From Rhodospirillaceae bacterium (GTDB lineage Bacteria > Pseudomonadota > Alphaproteobacteria > Rhodospirillales > Rhodospirillaceae): DNA of 64,000 bases. The stretch is taken from positions 310,001-374,000 of the forward strand of contig CANJRD010000001.1 of the NCBI GenBank assembly GCA_947476695.1, given 5' to 3'. The translations under genes were made by a program, and so were the position numbers. How positions within the stretch are numbered: position 1 is the first letter of the stretch; each line of letters begins with the position of its first letter. Shown here in pieces: positions 8,259-15,056 of this stretch. Under the pieces are notes generated by a model, which worked only from the letters and a program-made list of their open reading frames with translations, made no database searches and had not been told where the DNA came from.

Positions 8259-8414
8259 GCCCGAGTGTACGACATGGCCGACGAAAGTATGGCCGATGTT
8301 GGAGAAAGGCTGCACCCGCACGCAGGGGGTCCTCGGGGGGAGGCGGGCGAGAGGGGGATCACGCCCGACGGACGAGGGACGCGCGCGCCGCGCGCGGGTG
8401 CAGTTCTTAAGTGC

Positions 8415-8870
8415 TTAGGCCGCCTGCGCGAGGGCCGGTTGAGTCTTGCCGGCTTTCACATCGATCTTGCGCGGCTTCAACGCTTCCGGGATCTCACGCT
8501 TCAAGTCGATATGCAGCAGGCCGTTTTCCAGCTTCGCTTCACCCACGTGGATATGGTCGGCGAGTTCGAAGCGTCGCTCGAACGCGCGACCGGCGATGCC
8601 GCGATGCAGATAGACGTTTTGCGTCTGGTCTTGCACCGGCCTGCCCTTCACGGTGAGCGTGTTGTTCTCGACCTGCAGATCGATCTCTTCCGGGCCGAAC
8701 CCGGCGACGGCGAATGTAATGCGGTAGTTGTCTTCGCCGGACTTCACGATGTTGTACGGCGGATAGGCGAAATGCGCGTCGTCGAGGCGCGTGACGCTGT
8801 CGAGCACCCGAGTCAGATTATCGAAACCGACGGACGCACGGAAAAGCGGGGAAAGGTCAAAGGTACGCAT
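8415..8870 (-). CDS. Small heat-shock protein Hsp20 (IbpA type)
   Basis: 151 aa from the ATG at 8870. Alpha-crystallin domain: YPPYNIVKSGEDNYRITFAV, AGFGPEEIDLQVENNTLTV, GRPVQDQTQNVYLHRGIAGR, FERRFELADHIHV and AKLENGLLHIDLKREIPE, the order found in IbpA-like chaperones that hold unfolded proteins under heat stress. Ribosome site GTGGAG is buried in a ROSE-like hairpin (8873-8895), and an alphaproteobacterial sigma-32 promoter lies at 9017-9044, leaving a ~140-nt leader. Divergent from a second Hsp20 gene at 9241, with which it shares the heat-shock intergenic region. Confidence 0.95.
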   Translation of the reverse strand: MRTFDLSPLFRASVGFDNLTRVLDSVTRLDDAHFAYPPYNIVKSGEDNYRITFAVAGFGPEEIDLQVENNTLTVKGRPVQDQTQNVYLHRGIAGRAFERRFELADHIHVGEAKLENGLLHIDLKREIPEALKPRKIDVKAGKTQPALAQAA

Positions 8871-8872
8871 AG

Positions 8873-8895
8873 GATATTCTCCACTGAGCAATATC
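8873..8895 (-). promoter_or_regulatory. ROSE-like RNA thermometer hairpin over the hsp20 ribosome site
   Basis: On the mRNA strand the six-base arm GATATT (+ coordinates 8890-8895) pairs perfectly with AATATC (8873-8878). Inside it, CTC pairs with the GAG of the ribosome site, leaving one bulged G after GATATT and an AGTG loop. The TTGCTC-with-bulged-G opposite the Shine-Dalgarno is the conserved arrangement of the 3' hairpin of ROSE elements, known upstream of rhizobial small heat-shock genes. It ends two bases before the ATG. Only the terminal hairpin was worked out; the rest of the ~140-nt leader was not folded. Confidence 0.65.
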
Positions 8896-9016
8896 GGGCG
8901 CGTAGTTCGGGCCGGTTAACCGCACTCCCCGGACCATCCGGCGGAGGGGATAATCGCGCCACAAGGGCCGCGCCGTTCACCCTGTCGGACCCTGCTCTGG
9001 CATCCGACAAGACGTG

Positions 9017-9044
9017 ACATAGGATGGCCTTTACGCGGATCAAG
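9017..9044 (-). promoter_or_regulatory. Sigma-32 (RpoH) promoter for hsp20 on the minus strand
   Basis: Read on the minus strand: CTTG (9044-9041), a 17-bp spacer, then CCTATGT (9023-9017), an exact fit to the alphaproteobacterial RpoH consensus CTTG-N17/18-CYTATNT. Confidence 0.7.
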
Positions 9045-9114
9045 GGTGCGGAATGAGAAATTTTGCGCCCTCAATCGCCCTTCCGCGCGGCCGGGGATTT
9101 AAGCCCCTCAACGC

Positions 9115-9143
9115 CTTGACGAACGGCTCAGTTTTCCCAAAAT
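9115..9143 (+). promoter_or_regulatory. Sigma-32-like promoter for the plus-strand hsp20
   Basis: CTTGACG at 9115-9121, 14-bp spacer, CCCAAAAT at 9136-9143. This resembles the enterobacterial sigma-32 pattern (CTTGAAA-N13/15-CCCCATNT) better than the alphaproteobacterial -10, so it is a weaker call than its minus-strand partner. Confidence 0.4.
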
Positions 9144-9240
9144 AGGAGGGTCGCTGCGCCATACCTGGGCGGCAACATTCCTTTCCAGGCGCTGTCACGT
9201 GGGCCTGGCCCCTGCTCTCGCTCGCGCCGAGGAGATTCAG

Positions 9241-9690
9241 ATGACCCGTGTTTCCGTCTTTTCCAGCCCGCTGCTGCTGGGCTTCGATCACATCGAGCGC
9301 GTGCTCGACCGCGTCAACAAAACCGCGGGCGAAGGTTATCCGCCTTACAACATCGAACAAGTCGGCGAGTATCGCCTGCGCATCACGCTGGCGGTGGCCG
9401 GATTTGCCGAGACCGATCTCTCCGTGAACACCGAGGACAACCAGCTCGTCATCCGCGGCAAACGCGAAGAGGACGACAGCCGGCGCGTATTCCTGCATCG
9501 CGGCATCGCGGCGCGCCAGTTCACGCGCAGCTTCGTGCTGGCCGAAGGTATCGAGGTGCGCGGCGCCGAGATCGTGAACGGCCTGCTGCACATCGATCTG
9601 GAGCGCCCGGTTCCGGAGCCGAAGGTGACCCAGATCGAGATCAAGAACGCGGCGAAGAAAAAGCCTTTGCGCACCATTGATGCCGAGTGA
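9241..9690 (+). CDS. Small heat-shock protein Hsp20 (second copy)
   Basis: 149 aa from the ATG at 9241, preceded by GAGGAG; upstream codons are not convincing. Alpha-crystallin domain parallel to the minus-strand copy: GYPPYNIEQVGEYRLRITLA, VAGFAETDLSVNTEDNQLVI, RKVFLHRGIAARQFTRSF-like segment, VLAEGIEVRGAEIVNGLLHI and DLERPVPEPKVTQIEIK. The two copies are divergent, similar along their whole length and each has a heat-shock-type promoter, suggesting an ancient duplication giving a hetero-oligomeric pair. CTCTCG upstream could pair with the CGAGGAG ribosome region, a weak hint of a second thermometer. Confidence 0.95.
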   Translation: MTRVSVFSSPLLLGFDHIERVLDRVNKTAGEGYPPYNIEQVGEYRLRITLAVAGFAETDLSVNTEDNQLVIRGKREEDDSRRVFLHRGIAARQFTRSFVLAEGIEVRGAEIVNGLLHIDLERPVPEPKVTQIEIKNAAKKKPLRTIDAE

Positions 9691-9875
9691 GTGACCGTCG
9701 GGTGAATGACGCCCGTGGTATGGCCTGATACCGACCGTCACCTGATGCCCTGGAAACGCCTTAATTTAGCTCCCACATAAGACTCACAATCGGATGCCCT
9801 CGAGAGGCTCCGACTTCGACGCGGCGAAAGCCTTGAAAGGGTCGCCGCGATCCGGATCGCTCACAGGAGGATCAC

Positions 9876-10214
9876 ATGAGAAAGACCAACAAGCCGTCCG
9901 CCGAAATCATCGCCCCTGAGAATACGCAAGCCGACCTGCGCGCCATCGAACGTCAGGAGAGCGAACTGCGGGCGCTTGAGAACGATGAAGGCTACGAGGA
10001 GGCCACGGGTCCGTCGCCGCTCGGCTCGAGCACCGTCGACCTCGCGCACCTGGGCCTCGATGAGGTTGCTTACATCCGCCGCGCCGTTGTCGATGACGTA
10101 ACGGTCTGGAGCATCTACAGCGCGGCAGGCTTGCCGATTGGCGCCGCGCCATCGCTTGAGAAGGCCTGGGGCGCGATCGTGCAGAACGATTTGCAACCGG
10201 TGTTCGTGCACTAG
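9876..10214 (+). CDS. DUF1150 family protein
   Basis: 112 aa, ATG at 9876 after a strong AGGAGG. The C-terminal ~60 residues show the DUF1150 pattern: LGLDEVAYIRRAVVDDVTVW, SIYSAAGLPIGAAPSLEKAW and IVQNDLQPVFVH. The N-terminal half is charged and probably disordered. DUF1150 genes are typically placed directly downstream of Hsp20 genes in alphaproteobacteria, as here (185 bp after the Hsp20 stop), which hints at a heat-stress role; function is unknown. A hairpin plus T-run follows it. Confidence 0.85.
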   Translation: MRKTNKPSAEIIAPENTQADLRAIERQESELRALENDEGYEEATGPSPLGSSTVDLAHLGLDEVAYIRRAVVDDVTVWSIYSAAGLPIGAAPSLEKAWGAIVQNDLQPVFVH

Positions 10215-10225
10215 CGTAAGTTAAT

Positions 10226-10274
10226 CGTCGCGACACCAAACCGAACCGCGCGGTTTTGTTTTTGAGTCGCGACG
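10226..10274 (+). terminator. Nested hairpin with T-run after the DUF1150 gene
   Basis: Inner stem AAACCG (10238-10243) with CGGTTT (10251-10256), followed by TGTTTTT. An outer perfect 9-bp inverted repeat CGTCGCGAC (10226-10234) / GTCGCGACG (10266-10274) encloses the T-run. The inner hairpin acts plausibly as terminator; the outer repeat is unexplained. Confidence 0.55.
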
Positions 10275-10374
10275 TTTGATTCGACGCAATGCGAACTTTC
10301 GGTTGCCAACTAATGTCTGAGCCATCGTCACAAATTAGTCGCGCTCCGGCGCGATCTGCGTAGACTGCGCGCAT

Positions 10375-10983
10375 ATGAGAAATACAACGGAACCGAGTAC
10401 CATTCCGTTGACGGCAAAGGACGCTGTCACGTGGTTCCTCAACGACATGGCGGAAGTGTCGGGATTTGGGATCTCGGGCTTCAAGCGCACCGCTGAGATG
10501 ACGTCGATGTATCCGGTGTATCGGCCGATGCTCACGTCGCCCGATCCCTGGTACTACGCCGGCACCGTCGCGCTGGAGGCCTCGAAAGTCGCCGATCTTT
10601 TTCCGCAGATCGAAAGCGATGCGGTGCTGCGCGAGATTGTCAGCCAAGTCGACGGTGTCGTCGGACGCAAGAACAAGGACGTATCGACGCTCACCTTCGT
10701 TCTGCTCGGACGGTTGGGCCTCGGCGCGGTCCTGATGCGCCGCAAAGTCCCCGACGAGATGCTCGGCAAAATCATGATGATCCTGATCGGCTCGGAGACC
10801 GACGCCGCGCCGCGCATGCCTTCACCCGAAACTTACGAGCAGCTGCGCAAAGCGCTGAGGTTCGGCCCCCCGGTGTGGTGGAACGAATTCAGGAAGCAGT
10901 ATCACATTGAGTTGGTTGAGCGCCCGATCCGCCGCGTCATCCCGGCGCGTGACCGCGCGTCCGTTGACGCCGGCTTGATCTAA
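10375..10983 (+). CDS. Conserved-looking hypothetical protein
   Basis: 202 aa, ATG at 10375. I do not recognise the family. No signal peptide or membrane helix. Composition is normal for a soluble protein: an N-terminal DAVTWFLNDMAEVSGFGISG segment, a central ESDAVLREIVSQVDGVVGRK helix pattern, a basic LGAVLMRRKVPDEMLGKIMM stretch and a tryptophan-rich FGPPVWWNEFRKQYHIELVE near the end. It overlaps the 3' end of the convergent nsrR-like gene by 4 bp. Nothing in the sequence links it firmly to the NO module beyond position. GC and codon use look like the neighbours. Confidence 0.6.
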   Translation: MRNTTEPSTIPLTAKDAVTWFLNDMAEVSGFGISGFKRTAEMTSMYPVYRPMLTSPDPWYYAGTVALEASKVADLFPQIESDAVLREIVSQVDGVVGRKNKDVSTLTFVLLGRLGLGAVLMRRKVPDEMLGKIMMILIGSETDAAPRMPSPETYEQLRKALRFGPPVWWNEFRKQYHIELVERPIRRVIPARDRASVDAGLI

Positions 10984-11432
10984 GGCGCAGCCTTAGCGTT
11001 CGCTTCGATACCGAGCATCCGCGACAGAATTGCGCGCGGCTTCACCAGATCGGCCAGCGTGTACTCATCCAGCACGGCCAGAAATGCCTTCGTCGCATCG
11101 TTGAAGGCGTTGCGAAGGATGCAGGCGCGCTGAATGGCGCAGTAGCCCGGCGTATCGAGACAGCCGAGCACGGCAAGCTCTTCCTCCGTATCGCGCACGA
11201 CCGCGCCGATCCGAACTTCGGCGGCGGACTTCAACAGCCGCAAGCCGCCATTCTTGCCACGCACGGTTTCGACATAGCCCTTTAATCCCAGTTGATGAAC
11301 CACCTTCATTAAATGGGCCCGCGAGATGTCGAACGCGTCGGCGATTTCCTGAATGGTCGCAAGAGCGTCGACCTTGGTGGCGACAAACATGAGCACGCGC
11401 AGGCTGTAGTCGGTGTTGAGCGTGATCCGCAT
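10980..11432 (-). CDS. nsrR: Rrf2-family NO-sensing repressor NsrR
   Basis: 150 aa. Winged-helix N-terminus TDYSLRVLMFVATK (~8-20), recognition region ISRAHLMKVVHQLGLKGYVE, the highly conserved VRGKNGGLRL (~58-66), then cysteines C91, C98 and C104 in GCLDTPGYCAIQRACILR, spaced as the [4Fe-4S]/[2Fe-2S] ligands of NsrR. Ends with DEYTLADLVKP, as in E. coli NsrR. The cluster reacts with nitric oxide and DNA binding is lost. A near-perfect NsrR operator covers its own promoter and that of the divergent cytochrome gene, so autorepression is expected. Neighbouring globin/reductase genes fit an NO-detoxification regulon. Confidence 0.92.
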   Translation of the reverse strand: MRITLNTDYSLRVLMFVATKVDALATIQEIADAFDISRAHLMKVVHQLGLKGYVETVRGKNGGLRLLKSAAEVRIGAVVRDTEEELAVLGCLDTPGYCAIQRACILRNAFNDATKAFLAVLDEYTLADLVKPRAILSRMLGIEANAKAAP

Positions 11433-11463
11433 GACATCTCCGCGAGCGCCCCTGAAAGCGCTA

Positions 11464-11514
11464 TTGAACCCCGGCTATAAGATATATTATACATACATCT
11501 TATACTTGGGGCAA
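11464..11514. promoter_or_regulatory. Divergent nsrR/cytochrome promoters under one NsrR operator
   Basis: Operator 11479-11501 is 11-1-11: left half AAGATATATTA, central T, right half ACATACATCTT, close to the NsrR consensus AAGATGYATTT and its complement. Plus-strand promoter: TTGAAC 11464-11469, 17-bp spacer, TTATAC 11487-11492. Minus-strand promoter: TTGCCC (+ 11509-11514), 17-bp spacer, TATAAT (+ 11486-11491). Both -10 boxes lie inside the operator, so one bound repressor would block both directions. Confidence 0.8.
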
Positions 11515-11528
11515 AGGTGGTTACCGTG

Positions 11529-11930
11529 ACGGTCAGATTTATCACATTAGGCTTGGTGGGCGCGCTCTTGACCTTGGCCGGTTGCGACAGACCCGCCGAC
11601 CTCGCGCACGGCCAGAGTTTGTACGGGGTCTGCGCCGGCTGTCATAAGCTGCGCGAAAACTGGACGGGTCCGCAACACTGCTGGCTGGTGGGCCGCTCTG
11701 CCGGGACGGTGCCAGGCTTCGTCTATTCGCAGGCGGTCAAAGAGTCCGGACTGACCTGGGACGAGAAAACACTCGATCAATTCTTGACGATGCCGCTAAG
11801 CTTTCTGCCCGGCACCAAAATGGGATTCATCGGATACCGCGATAAGAAGGACCGCACCGATCTGATCGCCTATCTCAAGACCCACACCGCAGATCCCCAA
11901 GCCTGCGCCGGGATCGACAAGCCGCTCTAG
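11529..11930 (+). CDS. Lipoprotein class I cytochrome c
   Basis: 133 aa from the GTG at 11529, which has AAAGGTGG 5 bases upstream; a GTG at 11517 is the alternative. Signal peptide ends in a lipobox (LLTLAGC), so it is probably membrane-anchored on the periplasmic side. One heme c motif CAGCH, then WTGPQHCWLVGRSAGTVPGF, SQAVKESGLTWDEKTLDQFL and the likely Met ligand in FLPGTKMGF, followed by RTDLIAYLKTH: the class I (cytochrome c2) layout, ~100 residues. Divergent from nsrR under a shared NsrR operator, so it should be induced by NO. Probably an electron carrier for nitrogen-oxide respiration or detoxification; partner not in the window. Confidence 0.85.
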   Translation, partial: TVRFITLGLVGALLTLAGCDRPADLAHGQSLYGVCAGCHKLRENWTGPQHCWLVGRSAGTVPGFVYSQAVKESGLTWDEKTLDQFLTMPLSFLPGTKMGFIGYRDKKDRTDLIAYLKTHTADPQACAGIDKPL

Positions 11931-11987
11931 CGGCCTGCCGTGCCTGTGGCTCGGGGCGCTGGTGCTCTGCTATAACGCCGATGCTGC

Positions 11988-12064
11988 GTCCCCGTAGCTC
12001 AGCTGGATAGAGCACCAGATTCCTAATCTGGGGGCCGTGGGTTCGAATCCCGCCGGGGACGCCA
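11988..12064 (+). tRNA. tRNA-Arg (anticodon CCT)
   Basis: Full cloverleaf: acceptor GTCCCCG (11988-11994) with CGGGGAC (12054-12060), D-stem GCTC/GAGC, anticodon stem CCAGA/TCTGG with loop TTCCTAA (anticodon CCT at 12022-12024), T-arm GGGTTCGAATCCC, discriminator G and genome-encoded CCA at 12062-12064. Confidence 0.97.
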
Positions 12065-12206
12065 GCGACCAGATCCTTACCCCGCCCGCAATGTTCGGGC
12101 GTAGTGGCTCGCGGAGCATACGCGAGCCCAGCCCGCCAGCGCGCGATTTCCGCCAACGTCTCCGACGCCATTGATTTCGATCAACCGCGTCAAAAAATAA
12201 GCTGCA

Positions 12207-12246
12207 TTGACCGCCCGACTAATAACATCTATTCTATATACATCTT
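12207..12246 (+). promoter_or_regulatory. NsrR-controlled promoter of the globin/reductase operon
   Basis: -35 TTGACC (12207-12212), 17-bp spacer, -10 TATTCT (12230-12235). An 11-1-11 NsrR-like operator covers the -10: left half AACATCTATTC (12224-12234), right half ATATACATCTT (12236-12246). On the reverse strand it reads AAGATGTATAT, which matches the NsrR half-site AAGATGYATTT at 9 of 11 positions. Confidence 0.75.
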
Positions 12247-12340
12247 CTGGAGCGACAGACTCTTTCCGCAAAGCGCTTGAGGGGCCGAAATCCCTCGCCG
12301 CTTCCCGATGAATCAATCACCCACCGAAAAGGAAAACATC

Positions 12341-12706
12341 GTGGCATCTTTGTACGAGAGACTGGGCGGCGCGAGCGCCGTGGACGCAGCGGTCGACATC
12401 TTCTATCGCAAGATGCTCGCCGACGACCGCGTCAGCGGCTACTTCGACGGCACCGACATGGATCGCCAGATCGCCAAACAGAAGGCGTTTCTGACGATGG
12501 CCTTCGGCGGACCCAACAAATACACGGGCAAGGACATGCGCGAGGGTCACAAGCACCTCGTGGCGCGTGGCTTGAATAGCACGCACGTCGATGTCGTCAT
12601 CGAGCACCTGGGGACCACGCTGAAAGAACTGGGTGTCTCGGCGGCCGACATTGCCGAGGTCGCAGCCATCGCCGAAGGCGCGCGCAACGACGTTCTGGGC
12701 CGCTAA
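12341..12706 (+). CDS. Group I truncated hemoglobin (trHbN-like)
   Basis: 121 aa from the GTG at 12341 (AAAAGGAAAA upstream); an ATG at 12308 would add 11 residues without a good ribosome site. Truncated-globin features: SLYERLGGASAVDAAVDIFY (the B helix Tyr/Phe region), DDRVSGYFDGTDMDRQIAKQ, FLTMAFGGPNKYTGKDMREGH with the proximal His of the F helix in GHKHLVARGL, and IEHLGTTLKELGV. This class dioxygenates nitric oxide to nitrate. It is under an NsrR operator and 25 bp upstream of its likely reductase, a compact NO dioxygenase pair. Confidence 0.9.
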   Translation: MASLYERLGGASAVDAAVDIFYRKMLADDRVSGYFDGTDMDRQIAKQKAFLTMAFGGPNKYTGKDMREGHKHLVARGLNSTHVDVVIEHLGTTLKELGVSAADIAEVAAIAEGARNDVLGR

Positions 12707-12731
12707 GGGTCCCGAAACAGGAGCAGCAGGC

Positions 12732-13733
12732 GTGACGGTAAGGATTGCCATCGGCGACGCGTGCTTTGCTTCCGAAAGCGACGAGACCGTACTCGATTGC
12801 TTGTCGCGCAATGGGGTCAGCGTACCGCACGCCTGCAAATCCGGCGTATGCCACTCCTGCTTGATGCAGGTCACAGACGGCGAAGTGCCGGACGCCGCGC
12901 AGAAAGGCCTTAAGCCGACTTACAAGAAGCAGAACCTGTTCCTGGCCTGCCAGTGCAAGCCTGAGAAAGACATCACCGTCAGGCTTCCCGACGGCGCCGG
13001 CCTCGACACGCGGGCGCTGATCGTCGGTAAGGACATGCTCAATCACAACGTGATGCGACTGGAATTGCGCGGCGAAGGAAGCTTCGCCTGCGAGCCGGGT
13101 CAGTACATCACGCTCATCAACGGTGACGGCCTCGCGCGCAGCTACTCGATCGCGAACGATCCGACGAAGGATGGCCGCATCGAGTTGCACATACGCCTGT
13201 TGAACGACGGCCAAATGAGCACTTTTCTCAAGGACAGGGCAGCGATAGGCGCGTTCCTGACCATCCGCGGCCCGGCTGGAAATTGCTTCTACGTGCGCGA
13301 AGAAGGCGACGCGTATCCCATCGTGCTCGCCGGTACGGGGACGGGCCTGGCCCCGCTTTATGGGATCACGAAGCAGGCGTTGGCGTCCGGCCACAAGGGC
13401 GAGGTGCAGCTATTTCATGGCGCCCTGAAGGACGTTGATCTTTATCTCGTCACGCAGCTGCAGGCACTTGCCCAGGAACATCCCAATTTCCGCTACGTGC
13501 CCTGTGTGCTGAAGGGCGACGCGGGGCAGTTCTACCAACCCGGAAATATCGAAGAGATCGTGATGGCCGCTATGCCGGCCGAAAAAACGCGGACGCGGAT
13601 GTTCCTTTGCGGCGCACCGGAAATGGTCAACGCGCTTAAGCGCAAAGCCTTTTTGAGCGGATTGGCCTCCAAGCACATCTTCGTGGACGCGTTCCTTCCG
13701 AGCCAGGCTGCTGCGGCGCATCCCGCGCCTTAG
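12732..13733 (+). CDS. Ferredoxin-FAD-NAD(P)H oxidoreductase (globin reductase)
   Basis: 333 aa from the GTG at 12732 with AGGAG upstream. Plant-type [2Fe-2S] ferredoxin domain at the N-terminus: HACKSGVCHSC gives three cysteines and the fourth is in LFLACQCKPE. A ferredoxin-NADP reductase module follows: FACEPGQYITL, RSYSIAND (FAD binding, RxYSxxN), PAGNCFYV, LAGTGTGLAPLYG (NAD(P)H binding) and FLCGAPEMVNALK at the end. The architecture is that of MmoC/BenC-type reductases. Placed just after the truncated globin and under the same NsrR promoter, it is the likely electron donor that recycles the globin heme. Confidence 0.9.
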   Translation: MTVRIAIGDACFASESDETVLDCLSRNGVSVPHACKSGVCHSCLMQVTDGEVPDAAQKGLKPTYKKQNLFLACQCKPEKDITVRLPDGAGLDTRALIVGKDMLNHNVMRLELRGEGSFACEPGQYITLINGDGLARSYSIANDPTKDGRIELHIRLLNDGQMSTFLKDRAAIGAFLTIRGPAGNCFYVREEGDAYPIVLAGTGTGLAPLYGITKQALASGHKGEVQLFHGALKDVDLYLVTQLQALAQEHPNFRYVPCVLKGDAGQFYQPGNIEEIVMAAMPAEKTRTRMFLCGAPEMVNALKRKAFLSGLASKHIFVDAFLPSQAAAAHPAP

Positions 13734-13827
13734 CTGCGGGGCCTTCGCGACAAGGCGCCGGCGTCCCGCACTTTGCGCGACACTGAAAACTGGGTCTGTG
13801 TTCGTGACTTATCCGAGAGATCTCATC

Positions 13828-14154
13828 ATGTCGGACATGCTGCCAAACGGACTCACGGCGTATAAGCGAACTTCCGTTTTTGACCAGGACAGCATCCCCG
13901 CTGGTCTTCGTCGCGAACATCGCACGAAGGAAGGCGTCTGGGCGCTCATTCATGTTCTTGAGGGGCAATTGCTGTATCGGATTCTCGCGCCGGCTCACGA
14001 GCAGGTGTTGACGCCAACGGCACCGGGCCTCGTACGCCCCCAGCAGTCCCATGAGGTCCAGCCTGTCGGCGCGGTGCGATTTTTTGTGGAGTTCTATTCC
14101 CTGGAGCCGCCGCGGGGAGAGCCACACCTCCCCGCGATCTCCGGTGAAAAATAG
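13828..14154 (+). CDS. DUF1971 (TehB N-terminal-like) cupin protein
   Basis: 108 aa from the ATG at 13828. Matches the DUF1971 pattern: MLPNGLTAYKRTSVFDQD, SIPAGLRREHRTKEGVWALI, HVLEGQLLYRIL, APGLVRPQQSHEVQPVGAVR and FFVEFYSLEP. This small beta-barrel domain is the N-terminal part of some tellurite-resistance TehB proteins. It is downstream of the NO-dioxygenase operon by 94 bp; tehB-related genes are NsrR targets in E. coli, so an NO-stress role is plausible but inferred. No NsrR box of its own seen. Confidence 0.75.
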   Translation: MSDMLPNGLTAYKRTSVFDQDSIPAGLRREHRTKEGVWALIHVLEGQLLYRILAPAHEQVLTPTAPGLVRPQQSHEVQPVGAVRFFVEFYSLEPPRGEPHLPAISGEK

Positions 14155-14259
14155 CGCAGCTCTTGACTGTAGTACTTGAGCGGATGCCTTTCGCGTTTTG
14201 GCTTGTCCTGCACGCGATCGCCGTAAAACGGCGGGCCGGCGTTGGGAATGACCTCGCGG

Positions 14260-15024
14260 CTACGCGAGGGCTTTCCACGCGATATAGGCTGCCGTCACAA
14301 AAATGAAAACGGCAAACACGCGCGTGAGGACTCCCGTGCGGCCCGCCAGAGCGGCCCCCAAGCGCTGTCCCAGAAGACCTCCCACGAACCCACCGACGAT
14401 GAATGGTCCAGCCACGTCCCAGAGGACCAAGCCGGAGACGGCGTAGCTGGCCGCCGTGGCGACACCGAAAGCCGTTACGGCCACCAGCGACGAGCCGACA
14501 GCATGCAGCATGATCATGTTGGTCGCACCGATCAGGCCTGGAACGATCAGGAAACCTCCGCCGATTCCGAAAAAGCCCGATGCCATGCCGGTAAAAAATC
14601 CGGTCGGGATCAGGCGCGCGGCGAGACGCGGCGAGATATGAACATCCACGTCGCCCGCGTCGGGCTTGCGCAGCAGCATGGATATACCGACGCCGAACAT
14701 GGCGACGGCAAATGCGAGCAGGAGTTTCTGGCCATCGACCGCTTTGCCCAGGGCGGCGCCCACGAGTGCGCCGAGACTGCCGCTAGCCGCGAAGGCAATA
14801 GCGCAGGGCCATTTAATCGTGCCCTTCCGGGCATGAAGAATGAGGCTGATGAGGGCGCTGGCCGAGACCGCGACCGCGCTTGTGCCGATGGCGACATGGG
14901 GATCCTTGATGCCGACAAAATACAGCAGCAAGGGCACCGCCAAAATCGAGCCGCCGCCGCCCAAAAGCCCGAGCACCGATCCGACGAGGACACCGGATAT
15001 GACCGCGAGAACGTCAGGTGACAT
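14260..15024 (-). CDS. TauE/SafE-family sulfite/anion exporter
   Basis: 254 aa, ATG at 15024 with GAGGTGAGG upstream. Around seven to eight hydrophobic segments and the family signatures VGSVLGLLGGGGSILAVPLL near the N-terminus and MASGFFGIGGGFLIVPGLIG in the middle (two G-rich half motifs of the inverted repeat). Family members move sulfite, thiosulfate or other sulfonate-derived anions across the inner membrane. As last gene of the BigR operon, 32 bp after the persulfide dioxygenase, it very likely exports sulfite made from persulfide. Confidence 0.9.
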   Translation of the reverse strand: MSPDVLAVISGVLVGSVLGLLGGGGSILAVPLLLYFVGIKDPHVAIGTSAVAVSASALISLILHARKGTIKWPCAIAFAASGSLGALVGAALGKAVDGQKLLLAFAVAMFGVGISMLLRKPDAGDVDVHISPRLAARLIPTGFFTGMASGFFGIGGGFLIVPGLIGATNMIMLHAVGSSLVAVTAFGVATAASYAVSGLVLWDVAGPFIVGGFVGGLLGQRLGAALAGRTGVLTRVFAVFIFVTAAYIAWKALA

Positions 15025-15056
15025 GAGGCCTCACCTCGCCACTATGGACGTTGAGA

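Noticed and set aside
11875-12171. A 98-codon minus-strand frame containing GGIRTHGPQIRNLVLYPAEL.
   Set aside because: This peptide is the familiar false translation of the antisense strand of a tRNA gene; it covers tRNA-Arg.
12065-12340. Integration site or mobile element next to the tRNA gene.
   Set aside because: No integrase, no repeated tRNA 3' end; the stretch holds the NsrR-controlled promoter instead.
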